Source: an uncultured Clostridia bacterium
GTDB taxonomy: Bacteria > Bacillota > Clostridia > Christensenellales > Aristaeellaceae
Direction of reading: 5' to 3'
DNA: 64,000 nt
Assembly: GCA_934643825.1 (NCBI GenBank)
Contig: CAKUCW010000010.1
Location: 3,656 to 67,655, forward strand
Shown here piece after piece: positions 40,054 through 49,617 of the stretch (within the stretch, counting starts at the first letter, position 1; each line of letters starts with the position of its first letter). Both the position numbers and the translations under genes were made by a program. The notes beneath the pieces were generated by a model. That model was given only the letters and a program-made list of their open reading frames with translations. It was not told the DNA's origin and searched no databases.

Positions 40054-41234
40054 GGCTGAGCAAACTCTCTTTTCAGATTCAAAATACTCTTGAAGGACAG
40101 TTCATTGCCATTGGCATCCTTTCCTTTGACCACGACGCCGACTTGGTCAAAGTCCTGAGACGCCGCCGCGCCTTCATACAGGAACGGTTCATCGCCTTTC
40201 TTCATCTCGCCCGCGTCAAAAACAAACGCCGGCATGATGACCTGATTCATCTGTTCTCCGTTGCTGAAAAACGTATCCATGAAGGATTCCGGCGTGAAGG
40301 CAACATCGCTCTCATTCTGGAACTTAAATCCGTAATACCAGCCCTCTCCGCCCTCAAAAAATGCATCGCGGGTCAGATAGGTCGTCTCTTCGACCGGCTC
40401 GACGGTCAGGTATGCCTGTCCTTCCTGCGGCTCAGTCTCCTTCGTAAAGTCCTCCGGCGTCATCTTTTCCCGAATCTCCGAGGACAGCGGGATGTAGAGC
40501 TTGAACGTCAGGCTGTTTCCGTTATCATCTTCGCCTTCGACGGCAATGCCGTAGCCGATGCTTCCATCCGCCGGATGGCGCGTGGCATAGCTGGTCAGCA
40601 TATCGCCCTCAAAACGCGTCGTATACCAGTACCATTCCAGCTCATCGCCCGTATAGGTCGTCGAATCCATCGGCAGCTTTTCGTTGTTAAAGAGGACTTC
40701 CGTCGCCCGCTTCATCGTAAAGGGAACGCCGTTTGTCTCCTGCGCAAACAGAATGATATCCCAAATATAGGGTTTTTCCGGATCGCCGCTCTGGATGAGC
40801 TTTAGCGGCTTTTCGGCGGTCACGAGGGAGAGGAACGCCTTGCCTTCTTCCGGAACATCCTCTTCCTGGAACCACTCCCATGTATACTTTTCCATCTGGG
40901 AGCTGCTCGTCTGTGCAGGCTGCGTCGCCGCCTGTGCGGGGATGCCCGCAGACGCACCGGATTTGATCATGCGGACGATCAGCAGCACGGCAATCGCCAA
41001 GACAAGCGCGATGACCGCCGCCAGAATATACAGATTTCTGCGCTTGCGCGGCTTCTTTTTCTTCAGCCCCAGCACTTCGTCCAGCTTTTCGAGCTGCTGC
41101 GGCGTCGGATCCACGCGTCCATTTTCCCAATGGGAAACCAACTGTCTGGAGACGCCCATCGCCGAAGCGAGCTGCTCCTGCGTCATTCCCTTCGCCTTAC
41201 GCGCCTTTAAAATACGTTCTGCACATTCTGACAT
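40050..41234 (-). CDS. Membrane-anchored XRE-type regulator/sensor, copy 1
   Basis: 394 aa. XRE domain at residues 5-60 (RILKARKAKGMTQEQLASAMGVSRQLVSHWEN), a Lys/Arg stop sequence, one membrane helix (about 68-90, LYILAAVIALVLAIAVLLIV) and two consecutive outside domains of about 130 aa, each with WEWFQEEDVPEEGKAFLSL-like and SLTFKLYIPL-like strands. The second half thus repeats the domain found once in the downstream gene. Promoter at 41273-41301. Role: probable transmembrane one-component sensor; the signal is unknown. Confidence 0.8.
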   Translation of the reverse strand: MSECAERILKARKAKGMTQEQLASAMGVSRQLVSHWENGRVDPTPQQLEKLDEVLGLKKKKPRKRRNLYILAAVIALVLAIAVLLIVRMIKSGASAGIPAQAATQPAQTSSSQMEKYTWEWFQEEDVPEEGKAFLSLVTAEKPLKLIQSGDPEKPYIWDIILFAQETNGVPFTMKRATEVLFNNEKLPMDSTTYTGDELEWYWYTTRFEGDMLTSYATRHPADGSIGYGIAVEGEDDNGNSLTFKLYIPLSSEIREKMTPEDFTKETEPQEGQAYLTVEPVEETTYLTRDAFFEGGEGWYYGFKFQNESDVAFTPESFMDTFFSNGEQMNQVIMPAFVFDAGEMKKGDEPFLYEGAAASQDFDQVGVVVKGKDANGNELSFKSILNLKREFAQP

Positions 41235-41647
41235 CTATTGAAGCCTCATTCCATACCATTTTTTATATTCACATTATACAAAACAACCTTCTGTTATACA
41301 AGAGAAATCCAACCGCCCCCCCGACATTTTTGCTGCATCTTTCCAGCCCGATTGGAATAACAGGCATATGACGCAGCCTTTGAACACCCATTATAGGATA
41401 AAGCATGCGTTTTCTCTTTAATCTCTTGAACATGTTATTATACAGAAAACATGCATCCATTCTGCCACAAAAAACATACATAACATCAAAGACAGCACCA
41501 TTCTCGACAAAGCTCGGCGCAGCGAAAATCGCTTCCCACGCCGACGCGTTTTTCCAAAATAAAGCCAAGGAGCGAACCATTTTTAGCGGCTCGCCCCTCT
41601 TTTTGTTATTCACTGTTACACGGGTTTTTCGGCGGATTCCGTGTCCG
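41235..41647. other. 413-base AT-rich gap
   Basis: Contains the promoter of the XRE operon (41273-41301), a C7 run (41316-41322), and a weak hairpin GCGAACC/GGCTCGC (41572-41594) followed on the plus strand by CTTTTTG that may end transcripts of either direction. Frames across it on both strands lack ribosome sites and recognisable domains; I see no gene. Confidence 0.5.
41273..41301 (-). promoter_or_regulatory. Promoter of the XRE sensor operon
   Basis: Minus-strand TTGTAT (41296-41301), 17-base spacer, TATAAT (41273-41278), about 38 bases before the start codon. Confidence 0.7.
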
Positions 41648-42136
41648 TCATTCCACGTCGCTTCTGCGAATCCATCCGGTTGCGCCTCGCAGGCTGACGA
41701 TGAGCCACTCCCCGTCCTCTTTCAGAATGGGCAGCGTGGTGTTTTTGCTCAGCAGCGCCACTTTGGGCGCCGATGTGTCGTTCCACGCATATACGGACGT
41801 ATTCTTTTCCGTCCGGCACCATGCCGGATCGATCATGATATAGTCGGCGTTGACCCAGCCCGCACGGCTTGCATCCACCGTATCCGAAAGGCAGCAGTCC
41901 GCCCATCCGTCCACCGGCTTCTGCACCGCCAAGGTATCTCCATAGCGCAGCGTTTTCACCGCTTTGGCGGAGGAACTGCGCTCCCGGCGCACCGTCAGGC
42001 TGTCACACAGCACCACGGCTTGAAACCCCTTTTCTCCCTCGCCATAGGGAGGAATGATTTCCGCCTGAACACCCCTCACGCTTCCCAGCGCAAGCATCAG
42101 TACGGTCAGAATCGTCAGCCCCGCATACTTTTTCAT
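41648..42136 (-). CDS. Secreted protein with two SH3b-like domains
   Basis: 162 aa. Signal peptide (residues 1-25, ending VRGVQAE), then two bacterial SH3-type repeats: about 42-100 (VVLCDSLTVRRERSSSAKAVKTLRYGDTL, WVNADYI) and 105-162 (KNTSVYAWNDTSAPKVALLSKNTTLPI, GWIRRSDVE). Such domains bind cell-wall peptides. No catalytic domain. ATG at 42136 with GGGGGAAC upstream. Located between the XRE sensors and a dehydrogenase, with no clear operon partner. Confidence 0.75.
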   Translation of the reverse strand: MKKYAGLTILTVLMLALGSVRGVQAEIIPPYGEGEKGFQAVVLCDSLTVRRERSSSAKAVKTLRYGDTLAVQKPVDGWADCCLSDTVDASRAGWVNADYIMIDPAWCRTEKNTSVYAWNDTSAPKVALLSKNTTLPILKEDGEWLIVSLRGATGWIRRSDVE

Positions 42137-42216
42137 GTTCAGTTCCCCCTTTGCCGTCCATTTGTTAAACGATGAATCCTGCCGCTATTCGGCATCCTTC
42201 CCGAATCGCCAGCCGC

Positions 42217-43251
42217 TCAGCATTCCACGGCAACCTTGATCACGCCGTCCCTCTTGTTTTCAAAAAGCTCATACGCCTCTTCAATCCGGCTCAGCGGATA
42301 GGTATGCGTAATCAGCGGTTCCGTATTGATCTTGCCCCGGGCGATGAGCCTCAGCGTTTCTTCGCAGTCACAGCCATCCACGCCGCCCGTTTTGAATGTG
42401 AGATTCTTGCCGTACATATCCGGAAGCGGCAGAACCTGCGCCTTGTCATACAGCGCAACCACCGTTACGATCGCATTGGGTCTTGCGCACTCCCACGCCA
42501 GGCGGAACGTCGATTCCGCGCCCGCGACCTCAAGAACGACATCTGCGCCGCCATGGTCGCTGTTCGTCCGAACAAAGTTCGCGCAGTCTTCCGGAGAAAC
42601 CGTCAGCACGTTCGGATAATGCTCATGAATAAAGCGGAGGCGGTTTTCATCCTTTTCGCAGACCACGATGCGCTTCGGATTCTTCAGCATGACGCACAGC
42701 AGCGTGCAAATTCCCGTGGGACCGGCTCCGATAATCAGCACGGTATCTTCCTGTGTGATTTCGGAAATGCGCGTTGCCCAATAGCCGGTAGCCAGCACGT
42801 CGCCGACAAACAGCGCCTGCCGATCCGTAACGCCGTCCGGAATCTTATTCAGTCCCTGATCCGCGAAGGGCACGCGCACATATTCCGCCTGTCCGCCGTC
42901 TATGCGGCAGCCAAGCGCCCAGCCGCCATTTTGATCCGTGCAGTTATTGACATAGCCGCGCTTGCAGAAAAAGCACTCGCCGCAAAACGTTTCAACGTTG
43001 ACGGTCACCCGGTCGCCCGGTTTGACATGGGTCACGGCGCTGCCTACCGATTCAACAACGCCCACCATTTCGTGCCCGACGGTGATGCCCGGAACCGCAC
43101 GGGGAACGCTTCCGTGCTTAATATGCAGATCGCTGGAGCAAATGCTGGCAAGTGTAACCTTGACAATGGCATCCCGCTCATGGATCAGCACCGGTTTGGG
43201 CTTTTCCATCAATTCAAATTTTCCCTCTGAAACATAGGTATATGTCTGCAT
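42217..43251 (-). CDS. Zinc-dependent medium-chain alcohol dehydrogenase
   Basis: 344 aa. Catalytic-zinc residues in SICSSDLHIKHG (Cys) and GHEMVGVVESVG (His-Glu), structural-zinc four-Cys cluster CGECFFCKRGYVNNC, and the nucleotide fold VLIIGAGPTGICTLLCVML. Similar in layout to threonine/sorbitol dehydrogenases. The substrate cannot be read from sequence. ATG at 43251 with AAAGGAAT upstream. The next gene upstream on the same strand is an AraC regulator, which may or may not control it. Confidence 0.9.
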   Translation of the reverse strand: MQTYTYVSEGKFELMEKPKPVLIHERDAIVKVTLASICSSDLHIKHGSVPRAVPGITVGHEMVGVVESVGSAVTHVKPGDRVTVNVETFCGECFFCKRGYVNNCTDQNGGWALGCRIDGGQAEYVRVPFADQGLNKIPDGVTDRQALFVGDVLATGYWATRISEITQEDTVLIIGAGPTGICTLLCVMLKNPKRIVVCEKDENRLRFIHEHYPNVLTVSPEDCANFVRTNSDHGGADVVLEVAGAESTFRLAWECARPNAIVTVVALYDKAQVLPLPDMYGKNLTFKTGGVDGCDCEETLRLIARGKINTEPLITHTYPLSRIEEAYELFENKRDGVIKVAVEC

Positions 43252-43395
43252 CGTAAGCGCTATTCCTTTCCGTTTTCTGTTTTTCTCTCTTCTTTATTAT
43301 CGCCGCAAATCTCCCGGTTTGTCAAACGGTTTCTCCTCGCCGGATTTCTTTCATCCGGCGGGCATCCCCGCCCCATCACCCGCTTGTTTTCATCG

Positions 43396-45498
43396 TCACG
43401 GGGTCTGCGGCATCTGGTCGTTGCAGCGGAATTGACGCGGTGTCATTCCTTTGAACTTTTTGAACAGGACAAAGAAATATTTGGTGTTTTCCACGCCGAT
43501 CTGACGCGCAATGCTCTCGATGGGCTGATCGGTTTCCAGCAGCAGGCGGCTTGCCTCATCCATGCGAAGCTGATTGAGCTTATCGCCGATGGATATGCCC
43601 GCCTCCGTCAGGTATTGCTTGCGCAGATACGCCGCCGACACGCCCATCTCTTCGGCGATGGATTGTGCGCTGATATCCGTATCGCGGAACCCTTGCTCCA
43701 ACCGCTGGTTGATTTGAAGAACGATCTCCTGCGTGCGGCTGTGTTTCTGCGCCTGCTGCTGGCTGAGCAGCTTTTCCAGCCGCGGCTCAAAGCGAATGCT
43801 GACGTCTTCCGGCGTCTGCGCTCGGCTGAGCAGCTTTTCAAGCGTCGGCTGCGTTGCGCTGTCCTCAGGCAGTGCGCTGTCCAGCAGATGATCCAGCCGC
43901 TTGAGCGTAAACAGCACATTTTCGTAGTTTTCGCCCTTGAGCTGCTCCATGAGCTTTCCAAAGGCAATTTCTTTGCCCGCTTTGGCGGCATTATAGCAGG
44001 CATTCAGCGCCGTTTCCAGTTCTTCGGCGCTCTTTCCTGCGGATTCCGTCGTCGTTTGAGCAAAAACCTGTTGCCCCGGATAGAAAAAGCGAAGCTTTTT
44101 GCGTTCAAGCAGCGCCTGATAACGGATCGGCAGCTCAGCAGGCGCTTGAACAGGCAGGCTGTAATAGCAGCGGCAATTCATCTGCGTGGCGAGATGCAGG
44201 CAGATTTCTACCGCGGACTGTCCGGCGGAGAGCGGGCAGAGCGCCAGCGTCGCTTCGCCGATAGAGCAGAGGACAACGTCCGGCACTTCCTGCGTCAAAA
44301 GCGTTCGCAGCGGCTCGTCGGGAGATTTTTCCAACAGAATCAGAACGGCGGGCAGCGGCACAGGGCTTTCCTGCGGAGGCTGACCGTTGAGCCAAAGCCT
44401 CAGTATATCCTCGCGCTCACGGCTGAGCGAATTCGCGACGATTTTTTCAACCTGTTCGGCAGCCTGCTGCACATTTTCGGCTTCGACCTCATGGGTTCGC
44501 TTGAGCGCGGCGGTCATGCGCCGATAGGGATCGTAAACGCGGATGAGCGCAAATGTCAGCGTCGAAAGCAACGCGCACGCAATCAGCGCAAGTGCAATCC
44601 ATGCGCCGGAGCGGATCTTCGCCAAACCGGGCAGGCAGTCCTCATAGGCGACATAGCGCAGACAATACCAGTCGTTGACATCCAGCGGAGAAAAGAAGCA
44701 GATGGTGCGCTTGCCATTCAAACGTTCAATGAAGTATCCGCGCTTTTGCTCGCAGATTCGATCCAGCAGGGAGAGGGTCATGCCGTTGAGCCCTTCGCTC
44801 TGCGAAGCGACCACATAGCCGTCGGAAGACACGATGACATAGTTCTTCCCCTGAAAATTGAGCAGATGGTCGCGGAACCAGTCCGCGTTGAGGTTGAGCA
44901 TGACGGCGCTTTCGCCTGTCTTTCCGCTGGCTGTGACCTCATAAACCAAATAGCTGTACCATTCATAGGCATAGTTTTCGCCATTTTCCCGAAACGTGCG
45001 GTGATAAATCCGCATGCGGTTTTCCGGTGAACGCTGGCGATACAGCGCGACCGCATCCTGATCGTAAAAGCCCTCCATGGAAGCGGACATATAGTCGTTG
45101 TCCGTGGTATACACATAATCGAGCTTGGGGTTGAATACATAAATCGAATGCAGCATACTGCCGGACATGGCATATTGCCACAGTTCGCGCAGCGCAAAAA
45201 CGCGCTCATTCTGGGTGAGCGATGTGCTTTTGCGCAGCTTGGCTGTGGAAGAAATATAGAACATCTGAATGCCGATGGTGTTGATGATCGACTGCATGGA
45301 TTCGGAAATCGTACTCGCCTGCGCAGAAAACTCCTCGTTCATGCGCAGCATCGCCTGCATGGAGATGCTTTCAAACATCTGAAACATCGAACCGAACAGA
45401 ATGGCAAAAACCAGAAAGGCTGCGGTAAAGGCAATCAGTCTGGAAAACAGTCTGGAAGAAAACGGTGAAACATGCTTTTGCTTTTGAACCACGGACAC
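43396..45498 (-). CDS. Transmembrane AraC-family regulator with extracellular sensor domain
   Basis: 700 aa. Membrane helix at about 20-42, an outside Cache-like domain (about 45-285), a second helix (about 290-310), a cytoplasmic linker (HAMP-like, 310-360), a middle domain and a C-terminal AraC helix-turn-helix pair (about 600-695: FRDTDISAQSIAEEMGVSAAYLRKQY; IESIARQIGVENTKYFFVLFKKFKGMTPRQFR in outline). Start GTG 45498; the AGGCAGG upstream is a weak site. It lies head to head with the ABC importer at 45759 with a 260-base shared control region, so it is the likely activator of that importer in response to an external ligand. Confidence 0.85.
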   Translation of the reverse strand: MSVVQKQKHVSPFSSRLFSRLIAFTAAFLVFAILFGSMFQMFESISMQAMLRMNEEFSAQASTISESMQSIINTIGIQMFYISSTAKLRKSTSLTQNERVFALRELWQYAMSGSMLHSIYVFNPKLDYVYTTDNDYMSASMEGFYDQDAVALYRQRSPENRMRIYHRTFRENGENYAYEWYSYLVYEVTASGKTGESAVMLNLNADWFRDHLLNFQGKNYVIVSSDGYVVASQSEGLNGMTLSLLDRICEQKRGYFIERLNGKRTICFFSPLDVNDWYCLRYVAYEDCLPGLAKIRSGAWIALALIACALLSTLTFALIRVYDPYRRMTAALKRTHEVEAENVQQAAEQVEKIVANSLSREREDILRLWLNGQPPQESPVPLPAVLILLEKSPDEPLRTLLTQEVPDVVLCSIGEATLALCPLSAGQSAVEICLHLATQMNCRCYYSLPVQAPAELPIRYQALLERKKLRFFYPGQQVFAQTTTESAGKSAEELETALNACYNAAKAGKEIAFGKLMEQLKGENYENVLFTLKRLDHLLDSALPEDSATQPTLEKLLSRAQTPEDVSIRFEPRLEKLLSQQQAQKHSRTQEIVLQINQRLEQGFRDTDISAQSIAEEMGVSAAYLRKQYLTEAGISIGDKLNQLRMDEASRLLLETDQPIESIARQIGVENTKYFFVLFKKFKGMTPRQFRCNDQMPQTP

Positions 45499-45614
45499 GG
45501 GGTTTCAACCTGCCTTTGTGAAAAAACTCTGTATGGTCAGTATACCACAAAAGCACACAAACGAGAAGAAAAGTTTAAAATCAGCGACTTGATTTTGTTC
45601 AAACCTTTTTAAAC

Positions 45615-45643
45615 TTGCCGTTTACCGTGCAGAGCTTTATAAT
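45615..45643 (+). promoter_or_regulatory. Promoter of the ABC importer operon
   Basis: TTGCCG (45615-45620), 17-base spacer, TATAAT (45638-45643). The poor -35 box fits an activator-dependent promoter, and TTTAAAATCAGC/TTTTTAAACTTG sequences just upstream could hold AraC sites. Confidence 0.65.
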
Positions 45644-45758
45644 AAACTCACAAAAAACGAACAGGGCGGGGATGCAATCCGACCATAACCCGTTTTGATG
45701 GGTTTTCGAGGGTGCATTCCGCGTGTTCGTTAAAAAAATAATGGGAGGTTCAAATCTT

Positions 45759-46751
45759 ATGAAGAAACTGGTAGCTCTCCTGCTCGCATGCATGCTGATC
45801 CTTGCCGCCGTCGCGGCGATGGCAGAACCCAGCGGAACCGTGATGCTGTATTCCTCTTTAAAGGAAAAGCAGCTGGTTGCCATCAAGGAAGCCTTTGAAG
45901 CCAAGTATCCGGGAATCGTCATGGACTACTATCAGGCAGGCACCGGCAAGATCAAGACTAAGATCGCTACCGAGCAGCAGGCGGGACAGGTTGCCGCGGA
46001 TCTGCTGTGGGTCGGCGATGCTTCCGACTACCTGACCTTCAAGGAGCAGGGCATTCTGGAAGCGTACGTTTCTCCCGAATCCGAAAAGGTTCCGGATGCG
46101 TACAAGGATTCTGACGATCTCTACTGCGGCGCACGTCTGGTGGTTATGGGCATGGCGTATAACACCCAGAACGTGACCGAAGAAGAAGCGCCGAAGCATT
46201 GGAAGGATCTTCTGAATGAAACCTTCCGCGATCAGATCATCATGACCGACCCGACCGAGTCCGGCACGACCGCCTACCTCGTCGGCGCGTTGGTGAACAA
46301 CGAAGCGTATGGCTGGGAGTTCTTTGAGCAGCTGGCAGCGATGGGCACCGAGCTGGACAGCGGCACCTCCGGCACGCACAACAACGTCGCTTCCGGCGGC
46401 TACAAGGTCTGCATCGCCGTAGACTATGTCACCCAGACGCTGGAAAGCCAGGGCTCTCCGATTAAGTTTGTCTATCCTGCCGAGGATACCATCGCCATCT
46501 CCAGCCCGATCGCGCTGGTCAAGGGCTGCGCAAACCCCGACAACGGCAAACTGCTGTATGACTTCATCCTGTCCGAAGAGGGTCAGACCGTGCTGATGAA
46601 GGCGGACTGCACGCCGATCCGTGACGGTGTTGCGAAGGAAGGCGCACTGAGCGCATCCGAAATCGCCGCGATTGCGCTCAAGCCTGACGAGGCGAAGCTG
46701 GCGCAGGAGAAGCAGGACACGCTGGATCACTTCGATCAGCTGTTCAAGTAA
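45759..46751 (+). CDS. Iron(III)/AfuA-type ABC transporter substrate-binding protein
   Basis: 330 aa with signal peptide (residues 1-22, AAVAAMAEP). Family features: VMLYSSLKEKQLVAIKEAFEAKYPGIVMDYY, GQVAADLLWVGDASDYLTFKEQGIL, DPTESGTTAYLVGAL, and PIALVKGCANPDNGKLLYDFILSEEGQ. The fold is that of FbpA/AfuA, which bind iron, sugar phosphates or phosphonates. ATG 45759 with GGGAGG upstream; an in-frame start at 45723 lies before the ribosome site. First gene of a four-gene operon. A hairpin (46763-46789) after it may stabilise its mRNA. Confidence 0.9.
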   Translation: MKKLVALLLACMLILAAVAAMAEPSGTVMLYSSLKEKQLVAIKEAFEAKYPGIVMDYYQAGTGKIKTKIATEQQAGQVAADLLWVGDASDYLTFKEQGILEAYVSPESEKVPDAYKDSDDLYCGARLVVMGMAYNTQNVTEEEAPKHWKDLLNETFRDQIIMTDPTESGTTAYLVGALVNNEAYGWEFFEQLAAMGTELDSGTSGTHNNVASGGYKVCIAVDYVTQTLESQGSPIKFVYPAEDTIAISSPIALVKGCANPDNGKLLYDFILSEEGQTVLMKADCTPIRDGVAKEGALSASEIAAIALKPDEAKLAQEKQDTLDHFDQLFK

Positions 46752-46762
46752 GCGACCAATCG

Positions 46763-46789
46763 GGGCTGTCCACCATTCGGGGACAGCCT
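46763..46789 (+). other. Hairpin between binding-protein and ATPase genes
   Basis: GGGCTGTCC / GGGACAGCC without a T run. Typical of intergenic hairpins that protect the upstream binding-protein mRNA and give it higher expression than the transporter genes. Confidence 0.5.
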
Positions 46790-46813
46790 CAATTTATCGA
46801 GAGGTAAAGAAAT

Positions 46814-47896
46814 ATGGCCAGTGTACGCTTTGAAAACGTATCCATCAGCTACGGCAGCAAGCAGGTGGTCAAGGATTTCTCCCTGTCCGTCAAGGATGGG
46901 GAAATCATGGGCATCATCGGTCCTTCCGGCTGTGGAAAAACCACGCTGATTCGCGCCCTCTGCGGTCTGATTAAGCCGGAGAAAGGCAATATCTACATCA
47001 ATGACCAGCTGGTTTTCAGCGACGAAAAACGCATCAATGTCGCGCCCGAACGCCGCGGCATCGGCGTTGTGTTTCAGGATTATGCGGTGTGGCCGCATCT
47101 GTCCGTCTGGGACAATGTCTGCTACCCGATGAAAAAGCACAAAGTCCCCAAAGAGGAAATCGCCAAGCGTGCGTCTTACGCGCTTGAGCAGGTGCGCATG
47201 TCCGGCTACGAAAAGCACATGCCCGCCCAGCTCTCCGGCGGTCAGCAGCAGCGCGTAGCAATCGCCCGCTCGCTGGTTTCTTCTGATGAGCTGATCGTTC
47301 TGGATGAGCCGATCACCAATCTGGATGCCAAACTCCGCGAGGAAATGATTCTGGAAATCCAGATGATCCAGCAGAACATCGGCACGACGATCATCTACAT
47401 CACGCACGATCAGGAAGCGGCGCTCCAGCTCTGCGACCGAATCGCCATCATGCAGCCGGACGGACAGATCTGCCAGATCGGCAGCGACGAAGAGATCATC
47501 CGCCGCCCTGCAAACCGCTTTGTCTATTCCTTTATCGGCGTTTCCAATTTCCTTCCCGTGAAGGAAAAAGGCGGCAAGGTCTGTTTGGCGCTGGGCAGCG
47601 AGCCTGTTTTGTTTGACAAGCTGCCTCAGGATTATGTCTCCGGCAAAAAGAACGTCATGGGCGTGCGCCCGATGGATATTGTGTTTGACGCAAAGAGCCC
47701 GATCCGCGCAACGATTCAGCGCGATACCTTCCTGGGCAACCAGTATGACTATCAGGTGGAGCTGATGGGCAAGGAGCTGCGCGTAGAACGCAACGCGCTC
47801 GACGTACTCGCCGATCCCACCCATTACGAAGCCGGACAGGAAGTCGGGCTGAAGTTCCTCAATGTCAAGTTCTATGAAGAGGAGGCAAACGCATGA
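46814..47896 (+). CDS. ABC transporter ATP-binding protein 1 (FbpC/PotA-like)
   Basis: 360 aa. Walker A GPSGCGKTT, VFQDYAVWPHLSVWDNVCYP (Q-loop), signature LSGGQQQRVAIARSL, Walker B ELIVLDEPITNLDAK, switch His ITHDQEAA, and a C-terminal TOBE/OB regulatory domain (about 240-355). Overlaps the permease start by four bases (ATGA). One of two ATPases in this operon. Confidence 0.93.
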   Translation: MASVRFENVSISYGSKQVVKDFSLSVKDGEIMGIIGPSGCGKTTLIRALCGLIKPEKGNIYINDQLVFSDEKRINVAPERRGIGVVFQDYAVWPHLSVWDNVCYPMKKHKVPKEEIAKRASYALEQVRMSGYEKHMPAQLSGGQQQRVAIARSLVSSDELIVLDEPITNLDAKLREEMILEIQMIQQNIGTTIIYITHDQEAALQLCDRIAIMQPDGQICQIGSDEEIIRRPANRFVYSFIGVSNFLPVKEKGGKVCLALGSEPVLFDKLPQDYVSGKKNVMGVRPMDIVFDAKSPIRATIQRDTFLGNQYDYQVELMGKELRVERNALDVLADPTHYEAGQEVGLKFLNVKFYEEEANA

Positions 47897-49614
47897 TGGG
47901 CAGCAAGCGCCGCGCCAGCCGTGATATGGCGCGTATGGATGGCAATCACTTCAGTCTCGACACCGTGCTGACCGTGCTTTCCTTCCTGATTTTGGTCGTC
48001 GTCGTCGTCATTCCGATGGTGATGATCGTTTACAACACGTTCTTCTACGAGGGCAAGTTTGACACAAGCCTGTTCACCCAGATCATTCTCGACCCCGGCA
48101 ACGTCGCCGCGATGTGGAACACCATCAAGATCGCGCTGCTGGTCACGCTGTTCGGCACGATCCTCGGTCTGTTTTTCGCATGGCTGCTCGGTCGAAGCGA
48201 CATCCCCTTCAAGGGGCTGATGCGCTCCATGTTCACCATCCCCTATATGTTCCCGCCGTTCTTCGGCGCGATGGCATGGGAGCTGCTGCTTTCCCCGCGC
48301 TCCGGCTATCTCAATAAGTGGCTGATGGCGACATTCGGTCTGTCCAAAGCGCCGTTCAACATCAACTCCATCGGCGGCATCATCTTCGTGGAATGCTCGT
48401 ATTACTTCCCGTTCGTGTTCATGCAGGTGGTTTCCGCGCTCGAGCGCATGGATCCGACGCTGGAAGAATCCGCCCGTATCGCCGGCGCCAAGCAGTGGTA
48501 CGTCATCCGCCGCATCACCATGCCGCTGGTTCTGCCCGCGACGAGCGCAGGCGCTTTGCTGATTTTGACCAGCTCGCTGTCTCACTTCGGCGTTCCGTCC
48601 ATTTTGGGCTTCAGCAAGAAGATCTACACCCTGCCGACCCGAATTTACCAGCTGATTTCCCGTGCAAGCGGTTCGTTCCAAGGCATTCGCGAGGGCGCGG
48701 CGCTCTCCATCCTGCTGGTCATCGTGGTTATGCTGGCGCTGTGGCTGCAAAAGATCGTTCTGCGTTCGGGCAGCTACGATATCATCAAGGGCAAATCCAT
48801 GCGTCCGATGCTCATCAAGCTGCGCGGCGCAAAGATCCCCCTGCTGATCATCTCCCTGCTGTCGCTGGTCGTTATCGTGGTTGTGCCGCTGGTGATGATC
48901 ATCCTTGTCGGTCTGCTCCGCGCCTACGGTCTGCCGCTCAAGCCTGAAAACTTCACGTTTGACAACTACATCAACCTCTTCAAGTCGAAGATGGTCAAGG
49001 ACAGTGTGGTCAACTCGCTGACCCTGTCGATCTCCGCCGGTCTGATCGCCATGTTCCTGGGCGTAATGATCGCCTACGTCATTCAGAAGATCCGGCCGAA
49101 GGGCAAAACGGTGCTGGAAATCATCTCCATCCTGCCGTATTCCATTCCCGGTATCGTATTGGCTATCGGCGTCATCCTCTCCTGGAGCGGCGCGTTCGGC
49201 ATCAACCTGTACAATACCCTGTGGATCATTCTGGTCGCATACATCGCACGCTATCTCGCCTTCTCGATGAAGTCCGCCTCTGCCTCCCTGCAGCAGGTTC
49301 ACTATTCTCTGGAAGACGCAGCGCGTACCTGCGGTGCGACGCACTTTGAATCCCTGACGGATGTCACCCTGCCGCTGATCCGCCCGGCAATGATCTCCGG
49401 CTTCTTCCTGATCTTCCTTCCGGCGATGCGCGAGCTGACGACCTCCGTTCTGCTCTATGGTCCGTATACCCGCACGCTCGGCGTAGCCATTTACTCTCTG
49501 CGCAGCGACGGCTATATCGTGGATTCCTCCGCGCTTGCCTCGCTTGCCATTGTGCTGATTATCATCTGTAATACGGTCGTCAACGCGATCTTGAAGGACA
49601 GGAAGAAGGTGTAA
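47893..49614 (+). CDS. ABC transporter permease, fused two-unit type (FbpB-like)
   Basis: 573 aa, about 12 membrane helices in two homologous halves, each with an EAA loop: ERMDPTLEESARIAGAKQWYVIRRITMPLVLPA and HYSLEDAARTCGATHFESLTDVTLPLIRPA in outline. This is the single-polypeptide permease found in iron(III), AfuB and some phosphonate importers. It has an ATPase gene immediately before and after it, so the two EAA loops may be served by a heterodimer. Confidence 0.93.
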   Translation: MMGSKRRASRDMARMDGNHFSLDTVLTVLSFLILVVVVVIPMVMIVYNTFFYEGKFDTSLFTQIILDPGNVAAMWNTIKIALLVTLFGTILGLFFAWLLGRSDIPFKGLMRSMFTIPYMFPPFFGAMAWELLLSPRSGYLNKWLMATFGLSKAPFNINSIGGIIFVECSYYFPFVFMQVVSALERMDPTLEESARIAGAKQWYVIRRITMPLVLPATSAGALLILTSSLSHFGVPSILGFSKKIYTLPTRIYQLISRASGSFQGIREGAALSILLVIVVMLALWLQKIVLRSGSYDIIKGKSMRPMLIKLRGAKIPLLIISLLSLVVIVVVPLVMIILVGLLRAYGLPLKPENFTFDNYINLFKSKMVKDSVVNSLTLSISAGLIAMFLGVMIAYVIQKIRPKGKTVLEIISILPYSIPGIVLAIGVILSWSGAFGINLYNTLWIILVAYIARYLAFSMKSASASLQQVHYSLEDAARTCGATHFESLTDVTLPLIRPAMISGFFLIFLPAMRELTTSVLLYGPYTRTLGVAIYSLRSDGYIVDSSALASLAIVLIIICNTVVNAILKDRKKV

Positions 49615-49617
49615 CAG

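Noticed and set aside
41269..41613. Minus-strand frame of 114 codons in the AT-rich gap
   Set aside because: It crosses a promoter and a hairpin, has no known motif, and only a weak start; more likely noncoding.
43338..43360. Terminator after the AraC gene
   Set aside because: GCCGGAT/ATCCGGC forms a hairpin but lacks a T run on the transcribed side.
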